NCBI GenBank assembly: GCA_943789375.1
Contig: CALSTX010000023.1
Location: forward strand, 1 to 33,422
DNA length: 33,422 nt
Direction of reading: 5' to 3'
DNA from: an uncultured Opitutales bacterium
GTDB lineage: Bacteria > Verrucomicrobiota > Verrucomicrobiia > Opitutales > Seribacteraceae
Made by a program: the position numbers and the translations under genes. A model generated the notes under the pieces. That model was not told where the DNA came from, did not search any database, and worked only from the letters and a program-made list of their open reading frames with translations. Shown here in pieces: positions 1 through 8,890 of the stretch. How positions within the stretch are numbered: the first letter of the stretch is position 1; each line of letters opens with the position of its first letter.

Positions 1-39
1 GGTCTAAAAGAATTGCCCCCATGTAATTCAATCCTGTCA

Positions 40-77
40 CCTATGAACACAGATACCGCCCCACCAATGTTCATAGG
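40..77. repeat. 10-bp perfect inverted repeat
   Basis: CCTATGAACA at 40-49 is the exact reverse complement of TGTTCATAGG at 68-77, with an 18-nt loop between them. It lies about 58 bp beyond the stop codon of the minus-strand AraC gene, so it could end that transcript, or one entering from the left. Neither side has a clean T-run, so a classic intrinsic terminator is not clear. The rest of 1-134 holds no recognisable gene. Confidence 0.4.
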
Positions 78-134
78 CATTTTGTAAAAAGCTGATTCTT
101 TACAACCTCACCTTCCGATAGCTAAACTGTTCGC

Positions 135-902
135 TTAAGACTTTTCCGGACTATCCAGCTTGGGTAAAAAAGTCTTTCTGTACGCTGAGGGAGTAACCTT
201 CATCGTTGATTTAAAGGCTCTGCAATAGTGTGCCTGATCGTAAAACCCGCTACTATGCGCAACCTCGGCAATGGAAAGATCAGGTTTGATCAATAACTTG
301 ATTGAACCACTTATTCTTAATTGTGTTACATACTTTCCTACTGAAACCCCAAATGCTCCCCTAAATCTTCGCTCAAATTGTGAAAGAGACATGGCAGACA
401 TTTTAGCTAATTTTATTACGGTTATCTTTCTCTGAAAATTTTGTTGAATATACTCAACCGTTTTTGTGAAAAGATCCACACTGCCAGTTTCATTTTTAAA
501 CTGATCTACCTGCCTACCAAGTCCTGCTAGTCCAATAATCTTCCCCGATTTATTTCTAATCGGAATTTTATCGGTCATGATTAACCTCTCAGAGCCTACC
601 TGATTTGCAGCGGCTTCCATTCTTCCGAGAATTTTCTCTCCCTTTTCAAATACGGTAAGATCGTCCTTCCTATATTTGTCTGCCTTGCTCTTATCAAAAA
701 AATCATGATCAGTTTTACCAATAACATCCAAGGGATTTGCCTGACCACATACTTCTGACCCTTTTTGATTAATAAACATGAAACGACTCTTTTTGTCCTT
801 AAGATAAAAAGCGACATCCGGGACAAAATCAAAAATCTGAAGAAAATCCTCATTCAAGGATACTTGTGATAAAAAAACTTCATGATTATTTCTTTTTTCC
901 AT
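135..902 (-). CDS. PAS domain-containing AraC-family transcriptional regulator
   Basis: This 255-residue protein has two parts. Residues about 18-132 form a PAS sensor fold (FDFVPDVAFYLKD, FINQKG, VIGKTDHDFF, then IPIRNKSGKIIGLAGLGR). Residues about 145-245 form an AraC double helix-turn-helix (ITVIKLAKMSAMSLSQFERR, then IAEVAHSSGFYDQAHYCRAF). It has no signal peptide or membrane segment, so it acts in the cytoplasm, presumably binding DNA under control of a ligand or cofactor in the PAS domain. It starts at an ATG (complement of 900-902) and ends at 135. It is divergent from the DUF1549/DUF1553 gene across a 134-bp gap, so control of that gene pair is plausible but inferred. The ligand cannot be read from the sequence. 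The domain assignment is secure. Confidence 0.9.
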   Translation of the reverse strand: MEKRNNHEVFLSQVSLNEDFLQIFDFVPDVAFYLKDKKSRFMFINQKGSEVCGQANPLDVIGKTDHDFFDKSKADKYRKDDLTVFEKGEKILGRMEAAANQVGSERLIMTDKIPIRNKSGKIIGLAGLGRQVDQFKNETGSVDLFTKTVEYIQQNFQRKITVIKLAKMSAMSLSQFERRFRGAFGVSVGKYVTQLRISGSIKLLIKPDLSIAEVAHSSGFYDQAHYCRAFKSTMKVTPSAYRKTFLPKLDSPEKS

Positions 903-921
903 TTAGCTTTCTAAAAGCAAT

Positions 922-950
922 TTGATTAAGAATTGCAAGCATTGTATAAA
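922..950 (+). promoter_or_regulatory. Sigma70-like promoter candidate for the DUF1549/DUF1501 pair
   Basis: TTGATT at 922-927 and TATAAA at 945-950 are separated by 17 bp, close to the sigma70 consensus. They point towards the gene starting at 1037 and leave a leader of roughly 80 nt. The site lies in the only intergenic space between the AraC gene and its divergent neighbour. This was judged by eye in AT-rich DNA, where chance matches are common. Confidence 0.4.
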
Positions 951-1036
951 ACCATACGAAATTTTACAATTTTTCGAGAAATTTTTACAAGCATTCCCAG
1001 GAAGCAAAATGGTATGTTAGTAAAACATTCTTATTC

Positions 1037-3955
1037 ATGAAAAACTTTACACTTCTGCTGCTGATTTCCCTGCCCAACCTCCAAGTTCAGGTCTCTGGCA
1101 AGATTTCTTTCAATCAAGACATCCAACCCATCCTGTCATCAAACTGCTATTCATGTCACGGCCCAGACTCTGAATCAAGAGAAGCAGGTTTACGTCTCGA
1201 CACTCGCGAAGGGGCAATCATGGATTTAGGTGGATACAGAGCTGTCGATCCCGGTAAACCAGATGAAAGTGAAATCATCCTTAGGATCGAAAGCGAAGAT
1301 CAAGACGAAGTTATGCCTCCGCCAGAAAGTGGACATGTAATTTCATCAGAACAATTTGCTTTATTAAGAGAATGGATTCAAACCGGAGCAGAATACGAAA
1401 CACATTGGTCATTTAAAACACCTCACAAACAGCCGTTACCCGATATAAAAAGAAAAGAATGGCCGCTATCTCCTATCGATCATTTTGTACTCAAAAAACT
1501 GGAAACTGAAAATTTACCAATTTCAAAGGATGCATCGAGGCATGCATGGATACGTCGAGTCTTCCTCGACATTACCGGCCTTCCCCCGACAATCGAACAA
1601 GCTGAGCAATTCTATAATGACCAGGAAAATGGTGCATACGAAAAAGTCGTGGACCACTTACTATCATCTGATGCATACGGCGAGCACTGGGCTCGCATGT
1701 GGCTTGATCTAGCTAGATTCGCGGACACCAAAGGATATGAAAAAGATCTCCATCGTGATATGTGGCGATACCGGGACTGGCTGATAAAAGCCCTCAATGA
1801 GGATATGCGATATGATCAGTTTACAATCGAACAACTTGCAGGTGATATGCTGACAAACCCAAGTCCAGATCAAATCCTCGCAACTGCTTTTCATAGAAAT
1901 ACGATGGAAAACGACGAAGGGGGTACGGATAATGAGGAATTCAGAGTCGCAGCGGTAAAAGATCGAGTTGATACAACTATACAGGTGTGGATGGGATTAA
2001 CTATGGGTTGTGCAAAATGCCACACCCATAAGTATGATCCAATAAGTATTGAAGACTACTATTCGTTCTATGCCATGTTTAATCAGACTGAAGATGCAGA
2101 CAGGGTCACTCCAATTGTCCCCACACCCACTTCAGAACAAGCAAGACAGCAAAAAGAAATTCAAAAGAAAATTTCACAACTGCAAATTGCTTTACAAAAA
2201 AAACCTGAGGCATTTCAGAAGGATCTTGAGAATTGGAAAGGTAAATTCAAAAATCAACCTCTCTGGGAGCCGTTCACTTTAGTTAAAATGGAGTCAAAAC
2301 AAGGAGTAATTCTAGAGCAGAGAGCACATGGTATTCTTCAGACAAAAGACGAAAACCCTGAAAAAGACACATGGACGCTTACTCTTTCCATTCCGGATGA
2401 TTCTCAAATCACATCCATTCGAATCGATACTTTCCCAAAAAAAACAGGTGGAAAATGGATAGATAAAAATGTAGCACTTAGGGAAATTTCAGCTGAGTGG
2501 AACGGGCAAGATCAGGAATCAAGAAAAGTGAACCTGATCAACCCAAGAGCTGATTTTTCACAAAAAGGATGGGAAGTATCCAAGGCCATCAATGGAAACA
2601 AAAATGCAGGATGGGCTTTTTCGCCTAGATCAGACCAGCCCCATGTGGCTATTTTTGATATTCAAAATCCAATCAAGGGAGGGAATTTACTACTCACCCT
2701 GGAACAGGAATTCGGCCAGGGCTTACTTTTTGAATCGTTTCGCATATCTTTCAGCACTTACCCAGTCAGATGGTTAAAACCAGTAATCGATTATGAAAAG
2801 GAATTTAATCTTATTTTTGAAGAACAGGTATTTGCGAAGACTCGAAATATTCATGATAAAATCAAGCGAGAAACCAAAGCTCTCAACTCCCTGAACAGTC
2901 AAATTTCAAAAACTCCAATCATGCGGGAACTGCCTGAGAGCAAGCTTCGACCAAATGCAATCCATCAAAGAGGTAATTTCCTGGATCCGGGGAAAAATGT
3001 TAATCCTGAAGTGCTTACTTTTTTCGGAAAAATTCCCTCAGGATATAACACCGATCGGTTAGGTGCCGCACAGTGGCTTATGAGTAAAGAAAACCCGCTA
3101 ACTTCGCGAGTTATGGTGAATCGAGTATGGGCTAGATTATTTGGTATTGGCATCGTTGAAACAGAAGAAGACTTTGGTTCACAAGGTATGCACCCTTCAC
3201 ACCCTGAGTTGCTAGACTGGCTGGCCGTTGACTATCAGGAAAATGGTTGGTCTCTAAAGAAGCTTCTTAAAAGTATCGTTTTATCTAGAACCTATCGTCA
3301 AAGTTCAGTCATTCATAAGGACGCATTACAAAAAGATCCTCGAAACAGACTCTTGGGAAGAGGCCCCAGATTTCGCTTAACTGCAGAAATGTTACGGGAT
3401 CAGTCTTTATTCGCTTCTGGCTTACTAACTCATAGGATCGGCGGTCCATCGGTCATGCCACCTCAACCCCCTGGCGTATGGAAGAGTACCTACAGTGGTG
3501 CCAAATGGAAAACCGAAACGGGACCAAACCGTTACAGGCGCGGTTTATACACTTACATTAAGCGTACAAGCCCCCACCCCGCGATGGTTACCTTTGATGC
3601 GGGTACAGGGGAAGTCTGCCAAGTTAGAAGAATCAGAACGAATACTCCGCTACAGGCACTTATAACTTTAAATGATCAAGCATACATGGAGGCAGCAGGA
3701 AATCTCTCCAATCAAATGCTCAGTTATAATGCTGAATTAAGTCAACAAATCGCACACGGATTTAAAAGACTGCTCACACGCCCCCCCGGGAAAAAGGAAC
3801 TGCAAAGACTCATCTCACTTTATCATCAACTGGAGGAAGAAATTTTTAATAAAGACGATTATTTACAATCAGCAGGATTACAGACAGGCAACCCTGCCAT
3901 GGTCGCCCTCGCAAGCGTGCTGCTTAATTTAGACGAAACTCTTACCAAACCTTAA
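1037..3955 (+). CDS. Secreted planctomycete-type cytochrome protein (PSCyt1-DUF1549-DUF1553)
   Basis: This 972-residue protein has a short signal peptide (residues 1-21). The N-terminal PSCyt1 domain carries a c-type heme motif CYSCH (Cys37, Cys40, His41) followed by GPDSESREAGLRLDTREGA. The DUF1549/PSCyt2 domain spans about 140-350 (WPLSPIDHFVL, ITGLPPT, WARMWLDLARFADTKGYEKD) and contains a second CxxCH (Cys325, Cys328, His329). A divergent middle part follows, then the DUF1553/PSD1 domain at about 670-930 (SRVMVNRVWARLFG, FGSQGMHPSHPELLDWLA, LSRTYRQSS, NTPLQALITLNDQAYMEAA). The length and order are normal for this family, which is abundant in PVC bacteria and nearly always paired with DUF1501. 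It is exported and probably takes part in extracytoplasmic redox chemistry linked to carbohydrate breakdown, but the reaction is not known. The partner gene begins 3 bp after its stop. Confidence 0.92.
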   Translation: MKNFTLLLLISLPNLQVQVSGKISFNQDIQPILSSNCYSCHGPDSESREAGLRLDTREGAIMDLGGYRAVDPGKPDESEIILRIESEDQDEVMPPPESGHVISSEQFALLREWIQTGAEYETHWSFKTPHKQPLPDIKRKEWPLSPIDHFVLKKLETENLPISKDASRHAWIRRVFLDITGLPPTIEQAEQFYNDQENGAYEKVVDHLLSSDAYGEHWARMWLDLARFADTKGYEKDLHRDMWRYRDWLIKALNEDMRYDQFTIEQLAGDMLTNPSPDQILATAFHRNTMENDEGGTDNEEFRVAAVKDRVDTTIQVWMGLTMGCAKCHTHKYDPISIEDYYSFYAMFNQTEDADRVTPIVPTPTSEQARQQKEIQKKISQLQIALQKKPEAFQKDLENWKGKFKNQPLWEPFTLVKMESKQGVILEQRAHGILQTKDENPEKDTWTLTLSIPDDSQITSIRIDTFPKKTGGKWIDKNVALREISAEWNGQDQESRKVNLINPRADFSQKGWEVSKAINGNKNAGWAFSPRSDQPHVAIFDIQNPIKGGNLLLTLEQEFGQGLLFESFRISFSTYPVRWLKPVIDYEKEFNLIFEEQVFAKTRNIHDKIKRETKALNSLNSQISKTPIMRELPESKLRPNAIHQRGNFLDPGKNVNPEVLTFFGKIPSGYNTDRLGAAQWLMSKENPLTSRVMVNRVWARLFGIGIVETEEDFGSQGMHPSHPELLDWLAVDYQENGWSLKKLLKSIVLSRTYRQSSVIHKDALQKDPRNRLLGRGPRFRLTAEMLRDQSLFASGLLTHRIGGPSVMPPQPPGVWKSTYSGAKWKTETGPNRYRRGLYTYIKRTSPHPAMVTFDAGTGEVCQVRRIRTNTPLQALITLNDQAYMEAAGNLSNQMLSYNAELSQQIAHGFKRLLTRPPGKKELQRLISLYHQLEEEIFNKDDYLQSAGLQTGNPAMVALASVLLNLDETLTKP

Positions 3956-3958
3956 TCC

Positions 3959-5461
3959 ATGAATTTACCAATTAATCTACAAAATACCCAAGCAATCACC
4001 CGCCGTCATTTTTTCGGCCAGTCTGGACTGGGTTTTGGTGCTATCGCACTTAGTAAACTCTTAGCCCAAAATGGATATGCTGCCCAAACTCAAAATTTTA
4101 AAATTCCAGCTAAGGCAAAATCCATCATTTACCTTCACATGGCCGGGTCCCCCTCTCAAATTGATTTGTTTGAAAACAAGCCTACCCTTACAAAATATCA
4201 CGGGAAGGATTGCCCGCAGGAATACCTAGAAGGTAAAAGATTCGCATTCATCAAAGGTACTCCGAAAATGATGGGACCTGTGTTTGATTATAATCAATAT
4301 GGTGAAAGCGGCCAATGGGTAAGCAGTCTTATGCCCGGCTTAAGCTCTGTAATTGATGATGTTTGTGTGATACGCTCTATGCATACAGATCAGTTCAATC
4401 ATTCGCCTGCTCAACTTTTACTACAAACTGGTAATCCCTTATTAGGGTATCCTTCAATGGGTTCGTGGGTAACCTATGGTTTGGGTAGTGATAATGAAAA
4501 TTTGCCTGGGTTCGTGGTATTAGCCTCCGGAGGCAAAACCCCGAGTGCTGGAAAATCGCTTTGGGGTGCAGGGTTCCTTCCCACTCTTTATCAGGGCGTA
4601 CAATGTAGAACCGACGGAGGGGATCCGATCCTCTATCTCTCCGACCCCAAAGGGTTTAATCGCAAGGCGCGACGGACCACACTCGACGCACTGAAGGACT
4701 TAAACCAATACCACCATAAACATATTGGGGATCCTGAAACTATTTCAAGAATCTCTCAGTATGAGCTAGCCTTCAGGATGCAAATGTCGGTACCAGAAGT
4801 AATGGATTTGAAAAAAGAACCCGAACATATCCTAAAACTTTATGGGGCAAAACCGGGTCATGTTTCTAATGCGGAATCTGCGACCGACCCAAGACAATTA
4901 TACAAATCAAATGATCCAACCTTTGCCAATAATTGCCTATTGGCAAGACGTCTTGTAGAGAATGGCGTGCGCTTCGTCCAGCTCTACGACTGGGGTTGGG
5001 ATCATCATGGTTCCTCTTTAGGCGAATCGATTGATGAAACACTGCCCATCAAGTGCCAACAGATCGACCGGGCCATTGCCGGTTTAATAACCGACCTCAA
5101 GCAACGCGGCCTATTTGAAGAAACCCTGATTGTCTGGGGTGGCGAATTCGGACGGACTCCGATGATGCAAAACAACGTTCGTAATGAATTGAAGAAAGGT
5201 TTCTACGGTAGAGACCATCATCCCCATGCCTTTACCATGTGGATGGCGGGAGCCGGCATCAAGCCGGGAGCCTATGGGGAAACGGACGACATTGGCTATT
5301 ATATAGGTAAAAACCCTGTCGGCATCCGAGATTTACAAGCAACCATTCTGCATCAAATAGGTATTAATCCACATCGCTTCCATTTCCCTTACCAAGGATT
5401 GAACCAAAGACTGATCGGACCGACAAATGAAGGGAAAGTCATCAAGGGAATTCTCTCCTGA
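3959..5461 (+). CDS. DUF1501 family protein with Tat signal
   Basis: This 500-residue protein starts at an ATG 3 bp after the DUF1549/DUF1553 stop, so the two are one transcription unit. The N-terminus has a twin-arginine signal (TRRHFFGQSGLGFGAIALSK), predicting export of a folded protein. The body has typical DUF1501 segments, distantly related to the alkaline phosphatase/sulfatase fold: KSIIYLHMAGSPSQIDLF, then LYDWGWDHHG, then LIVWGGEFGRTP, DHHPHAFTMWMAGAG, and the C-terminal PYQGLNQRLIGPTNEGKV. Length is normal. The family is a known companion of PSCyt proteins, with no established enzymatic activity. A scrap of a second DUF1501 C-terminus lies at 7341-7439. Confidence 0.92.
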   Translation: MNLPINLQNTQAITRRHFFGQSGLGFGAIALSKLLAQNGYAAQTQNFKIPAKAKSIIYLHMAGSPSQIDLFENKPTLTKYHGKDCPQEYLEGKRFAFIKGTPKMMGPVFDYNQYGESGQWVSSLMPGLSSVIDDVCVIRSMHTDQFNHSPAQLLLQTGNPLLGYPSMGSWVTYGLGSDNENLPGFVVLASGGKTPSAGKSLWGAGFLPTLYQGVQCRTDGGDPILYLSDPKGFNRKARRTTLDALKDLNQYHHKHIGDPETISRISQYELAFRMQMSVPEVMDLKKEPEHILKLYGAKPGHVSNAESATDPRQLYKSNDPTFANNCLLARRLVENGVRFVQLYDWGWDHHGSSLGESIDETLPIKCQQIDRAIAGLITDLKQRGLFEETLIVWGGEFGRTPMMQNNVRNELKKGFYGRDHHPHAFTMWMAGAGIKPGAYGETDDIGYYIGKNPVGIRDLQATILHQIGINPHRFHFPYQGLNQRLIGPTNEGKVIKGILS

Positions 5462-5599
5462 AGGCATTAAAGGAAAGCCTGCCTCCCAACAGTATCTGGT
5501 GCTGTTGGTCAACGAATTGCTGATACAGATCATGAATATAGCCACCTTGGTGTGCGTCGCGAGCGTCGACCTAACCCTCAATGAAAGCGTGATGAAACA

Positions 5600-7231
5600 A
5601 TGAAATTACTACTTTGCCTTTTCGCGATCATATTGGCTTTGGCCCCCGTCTCGGCTTGCGCTGACGAAGCGACAGATGCGGGCTTGTCGGTTCCTGCGAA
5701 TGTCCGGGTCTTGTCGCGCCAGTGGCGGGTGGATTTGATCTGGGATGAGCCGTCCAGATGGAGCGCCACCCCGGCGCTAGTGTTTGAAGTAGAACGCGCC
5801 GCGAACGCCACTGGCCCGTTCAAGAAATGCCACAATGGGTATTTGCCGTACTGTGGGCACAGCGACTTCCTGGGCGAGGCTGGCCAGGCCTTTCACTACC
5901 GGGTGCGCATGGTCGAGTTGGAAAAGACGTCTGAACTGGTTGTTCGAAAAGTATCCGCCTGGACGCCCCCCGTTTTCGAAATCTCGCAGCCGCTCGACGA
6001 GGACAAACTGCTTATCGAAATGCAGGAGGCGGGGTTCCGCTATTTCTACGATGCGGCTCATCCGGTCTCTGGGCTTCCACGATCGCAATCCCACGACTGG
6101 GCCCGCGAGTGGGCTGCTACTTCAGCGATCGGCATGGGGATGTTCAATATCGTTTTGGGCGTCGAACGGGGCTTCGTGAGCCGCGATGATGCCGCAAGAC
6201 GGGTCCTCAGGATCACCGACTTCTTACTGCACAAGGCCGAACGCTACCACGGCGCCTACTCCCACCTCATCAACGCGCGCAGCGGCAAGACCATACCGTT
6301 CATGCCGAAAGACGACGGCGCCGACCTCCTGGAAACCGCGTACCTCATACAGGGGCTCTTGTTCGCCCGCGAATACTTCGACGGAAGCGGCGATGTGGAG
6401 GCGCGGATCAGGCAGCATTCCAATGAGATCTGGCATGGCGTAGACTGGACCTGGTTCGTGCGGACCAGCGATTTCGGCGATCCGGTCCTGAGCTGGCACT
6501 GGTCGCCCAAACACGAGTGGGCGATGGGCCTCAACTGCCACGGTTTCGGCGAGACCCAGATTCTCTACCTGCTGGCGCTCTCATCGCCCACGCACCGCGT
6601 TGACGACGAGCTGTATTGGAAAGGATGGCGCAATCCGCTGTTCGGCGGCAAGAATGTGCATTATGGGGTGAATTTGCCTCTCCAGCGTATCTTCAACGTC
6701 TGCCTGTTCCCGGCACACTACACCTACATGGGCATCGATCCGGAAGCGATCGGTTACGACGGGTTGACCTACCACGAAATCTTCACAAGATGGTGCACGG
6801 CCCAGATGCGCTACATGGCGTCACGCAAGGATGACTTCAAAGGTTATGGGACGGCGCTGTGGGGGCTGACGGCCAGCGCCAACCAGTCAGGCTACAAAGC
6901 CCATGCGCCCGGCGTGGAAGACGATGGCACCATCGCGCCGACTGCCGCGCTCAGTTCCATGCCCTACGTCCCGAATGAAGCTAAGGCCTGCATGATGGAG
7001 ATGTTTACCAAGCACGGAAAGGCTCTCTGGGGCCCGTATGGATTCTTCGACGCCTTCAATCTTACTCAGGACTGGGTTGCCGACCGCATGTACATCTGCA
7101 TCGACGTGGGCCCCGTCGGTCCCATGATCGAAAATCATCTTACCGGCAAGTGCTGGGAGATCTTCATGAAGACACCGGAAGTCGCCAAGACGCTAGAGCG
7201 CATACGGGCTACGGAACCAAAATTGAGATGA
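5600..7231 (+). CDS. Glycoamylase-family (PF10091) protein with N-terminal FnIII-like domain, GC-rich
   Basis: This 543-residue secreted protein has a signal peptide (residues 1-21, ending near ACA). Residues about 27-120 look like a fibronectin type III-like beta sandwich (VPANVRVLSRQWRVDLIWDE). Residues about 130-535 are the glycoamylase domain: EAGFRYFYDAAHP, ATSAIGMGMFNIVLGVERG, HEWAMGLNCHGFGE, GVEDDGTIAPTAALSSMPYV, LWGPYGFFDAFN. The family is an alpha/alpha-barrel group thought to act on glucan-type substrates; the substrate here is unknown. Codon use and GC content are clearly higher than in every neighbour, a sign of recent transfer. It lies between a complete DUF1501 gene and relics of a second DUF1501 and another glycoamylase. 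The start is the first ATG of the frame; the two nearer upstream ATGs hit stops within a few codons. Confidence 0.88.
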   Translation: MKLLLCLFAIILALAPVSACADEATDAGLSVPANVRVLSRQWRVDLIWDEPSRWSATPALVFEVERAANATGPFKKCHNGYLPYCGHSDFLGEAGQAFHYRVRMVELEKTSELVVRKVSAWTPPVFEISQPLDEDKLLIEMQEAGFRYFYDAAHPVSGLPRSQSHDWAREWAATSAIGMGMFNIVLGVERGFVSRDDAARRVLRITDFLLHKAERYHGAYSHLINARSGKTIPFMPKDDGADLLETAYLIQGLLFAREYFDGSGDVEARIRQHSNEIWHGVDWTWFVRTSDFGDPVLSWHWSPKHEWAMGLNCHGFGETQILYLLALSSPTHRVDDELYWKGWRNPLFGGKNVHYGVNLPLQRIFNVCLFPAHYTYMGIDPEAIGYDGLTYHEIFTRWCTAQMRYMASRKDDFKGYGTALWGLTASANQSGYKAHAPGVEDDGTIAPTAALSSMPYVPNEAKACMMEMFTKHGKALWGPYGFFDAFNLTQDWVADRMYICIDVGPVGPMIENHLTGKCWEIFMKTPEVAKTLERIRATEPKLR

Positions 7232-7285
7232 GGTTCCGCGCCAAGATAACAAGATCCGCACCCCAAGCGTTGGTGCTGCCATCGC

Positions 7286-7333
7286 GAATCGCACCCAATC
7301 GGCCCTGGTTACGAGCTTCTCGAAGACGGCATC
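7286..7333 (+). pseudogene. Relic fragment of a third glycoamylase gene
   Basis: Sixteen codons read ESHPIGPGYELLEDGI. They match the glycoamylase-family segment SYPIGAGYKLLEDGT of the intact gene starting at 7454. Neither edge continues in the family frame. The fragment ends next to the DUF1501 relic starting at 7341, so this is a recombination or deletion scar rather than a gene. Confidence 0.6.
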
Positions 7334-7340
7334 AGATTGC

Positions 7341-7439
7341 CTGGATCCTCATCGTTTCAGTTTTCCATATCAGGGATTCAACCAAAGATTGATAGGCTCA
7401 ACTAATGAAGGCAAAGTTGTGTACGATTTCCTAGCTTAA
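7341..7439 (+). pseudogene. Truncated C-terminus of a second DUF1501 gene
   Basis: The frame ending in TAA at 7437-7439 reads LDPHRFSFPYQGFNQRLI and then GSTNEGKVVYDFLA. It closely parallels the last 30 or so residues of the intact DUF1501 protein (INPHRFHFPYQGLNQRLI, GPTNEGKV). Nothing of the rest of such a gene is present upstream. The codons differ from those of the intact copy, so this is a diverged paralogue tail, not a recent copy. It stands 14 bp before the next glycoamylase gene, suggesting that an ancestral DUF1501-glycoamylase arrangement was cut. Confidence 0.8.
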
Positions 7440-7453
7440 CTCTCCTTACAAAG

Positions 7454-8824
7454 ATGCAAAATAATTTATTACTTCTTATCTTTTTTCTCCTCCAAGGTTC
7501 TTTCGTACTAGCTGAGACGCCCCCCCTTTATCCAGTTCAACAAACGCCAAAGAAATTAACTCCCCTGATGGAGAGGGAGTTAAAGGGCTGTTTTGATTTC
7601 TTTTGGGAAGAGTGGAATGATGATCCCAAGAGCCCGACCTATGGCATGTCCAACGGGGATTATGTAGGACTTTATAAATACAGCCCGATTCCAATTGAAC
7701 ATCAGGGCTTCTATTTCACTGCGATTATTATTGGCGTAGAGCGTGGATGGATCTCCCGTGAAGAAGGTGAAAAACGAATTCTCATCACCCTGAATACATT
7801 AAAGGATTTAAAGCGTGTTAAGGGATTCTGGTATCATTTTATTGACCCTGATACCGGTAAGCGTGGCTGGAAGGATTCTCATAATATTGAGCTGAGCAAT
7901 GCCTCAACTGGAACGATGTTATTGGGAGCCCTCGCCGCTGCTGAGTACTTTGGTGGAGAGGTCGAAAAGCTTACCTATGAGTTATACTCGACGATGGATT
8001 GGAAATGGTTCACCAACCCGGTCACCAAACATCCCTACCTCGCCTGTTATCCCGAAGATCTCCCGAAGAATGTTCCGCATGGAATCAATAAAGAAGGCAT
8101 GTTCGGAGGATGGTCCGCCTACAGTGAACATATCTTTCTCTACATTCTCGCAGCCGGTGCACCTAGGGAGGAATTTTCAACAGGGGCAGATTCTTACTAT
8201 GCCATGAAGACCTACAAGGGCAGTTACAAAGACGATGAATTCATCTTCTGCGGAACGGGTGCCGCCTTTACTTACCAATGGACGCACGCCTTTATTGATT
8301 TCAGGAACCTGCGGGATAAACTTGATCGTGATTGGTTTGCCAATTCCCGGCATGCGGCTCTAGCGGCAAGGCAATATGCAATAGATAACGCAGATCGCAT
8401 CAAAGGCCTGGGGCCCAATTCATGGGGTATGTCTGCCTGTATTAGTCCCTCCACTGGATACAGTGGAGCGTATGGTTCTTATCCTATTGGAGCTGGATAT
8501 AAACTTCTTGAAGACGGAACCGTTGCTCCATACGGGGCCCTCTCCTTCCTGCCTTTCACGCCCCAAGAATCAAAAGCCGCCCTTGAACACATGTACAACA
8601 TCCCGGGACTGGTCGGAAAGTATGGTCTTTACGACGCATACAGCTATGTAACCAAAGCAAACGGTGATCTACCCTGGATTGGAAAAAGCTACCTCGGCAT
8701 CGACAAGGGCCTGGTCTTACTGATGTTCGAAAACTACTCAACTCAGTTGATTTGGAAGCTCCTCCACCAAAATAAATCTATCCAAAAAGGGCTCAAGCGG
8801 CTTGCCTTCACTCAGATTAATTAG
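7454..8824 (+). CDS. Glycoamylase-family (PF10091) secreted protein
   Basis: This 456-residue protein begins with a signal peptide (residues 1-20, LLLLIFFLLQGSFVLA). The glycoamylase domain covers about 38-440: ELKGCFDFFWEEWNDDP, GFYFTAIIIGVERGWIS, WYHFIDPDTGKRG, GGWSAYSEHIFLYILAAGAP, FTYQWTHAFIDFR, YPIGAGYKLLEDGTVAPYGA, and a C-terminal YGLYDAYS segment. It lacks the FnIII-like domain of the neighbour at 5600 and is only distantly similar to it. GC content matches the rest of the window, so it is probably native. Members are secreted or periplasmic and presumed glycan-active; the linkage cleaved cannot be told. Confidence 0.88.
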   Translation: MQNNLLLLIFFLLQGSFVLAETPPLYPVQQTPKKLTPLMERELKGCFDFFWEEWNDDPKSPTYGMSNGDYVGLYKYSPIPIEHQGFYFTAIIIGVERGWISREEGEKRILITLNTLKDLKRVKGFWYHFIDPDTGKRGWKDSHNIELSNASTGTMLLGALAAAEYFGGEVEKLTYELYSTMDWKWFTNPVTKHPYLACYPEDLPKNVPHGINKEGMFGGWSAYSEHIFLYILAAGAPREEFSTGADSYYAMKTYKGSYKDDEFIFCGTGAAFTYQWTHAFIDFRNLRDKLDRDWFANSRHAALAARQYAIDNADRIKGLGPNSWGMSACISPSTGYSGAYGSYPIGAGYKLLEDGTVAPYGALSFLPFTPQESKAALEHMYNIPGLVGKYGLYDAYSYVTKANGDLPWIGKSYLGIDKGLVLLMFENYSTQLIWKLLHQNKSIQKGLKRLAFTQIN

Positions 8825-8890
8825 AGAATTCGTCGTATCTTTCGAAAATATTTCTCCAATTGTTTTCCTTCTTTAAGCTTTTCCCGCCTG

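Noticed and set aside
5465..5584. A 30-codon open stretch (VSGAVGQRIADTDHEYSHLG and a basic tail, ending in TGA at 5582-5584) before the GC-rich gene, thought at first to be a transposase end.
   Set aside because: No recognisable transposase motif, no inverted repeats or target duplication found; too short to assign. It may be another rearrangement scrap.
6224..7138. Long open frames on the minus strand within the GC-rich glycoamylase gene.
   Set aside because: They are a by-product of high GC; they show no domain, no start signal, and oppose a clear PF10091 protein.
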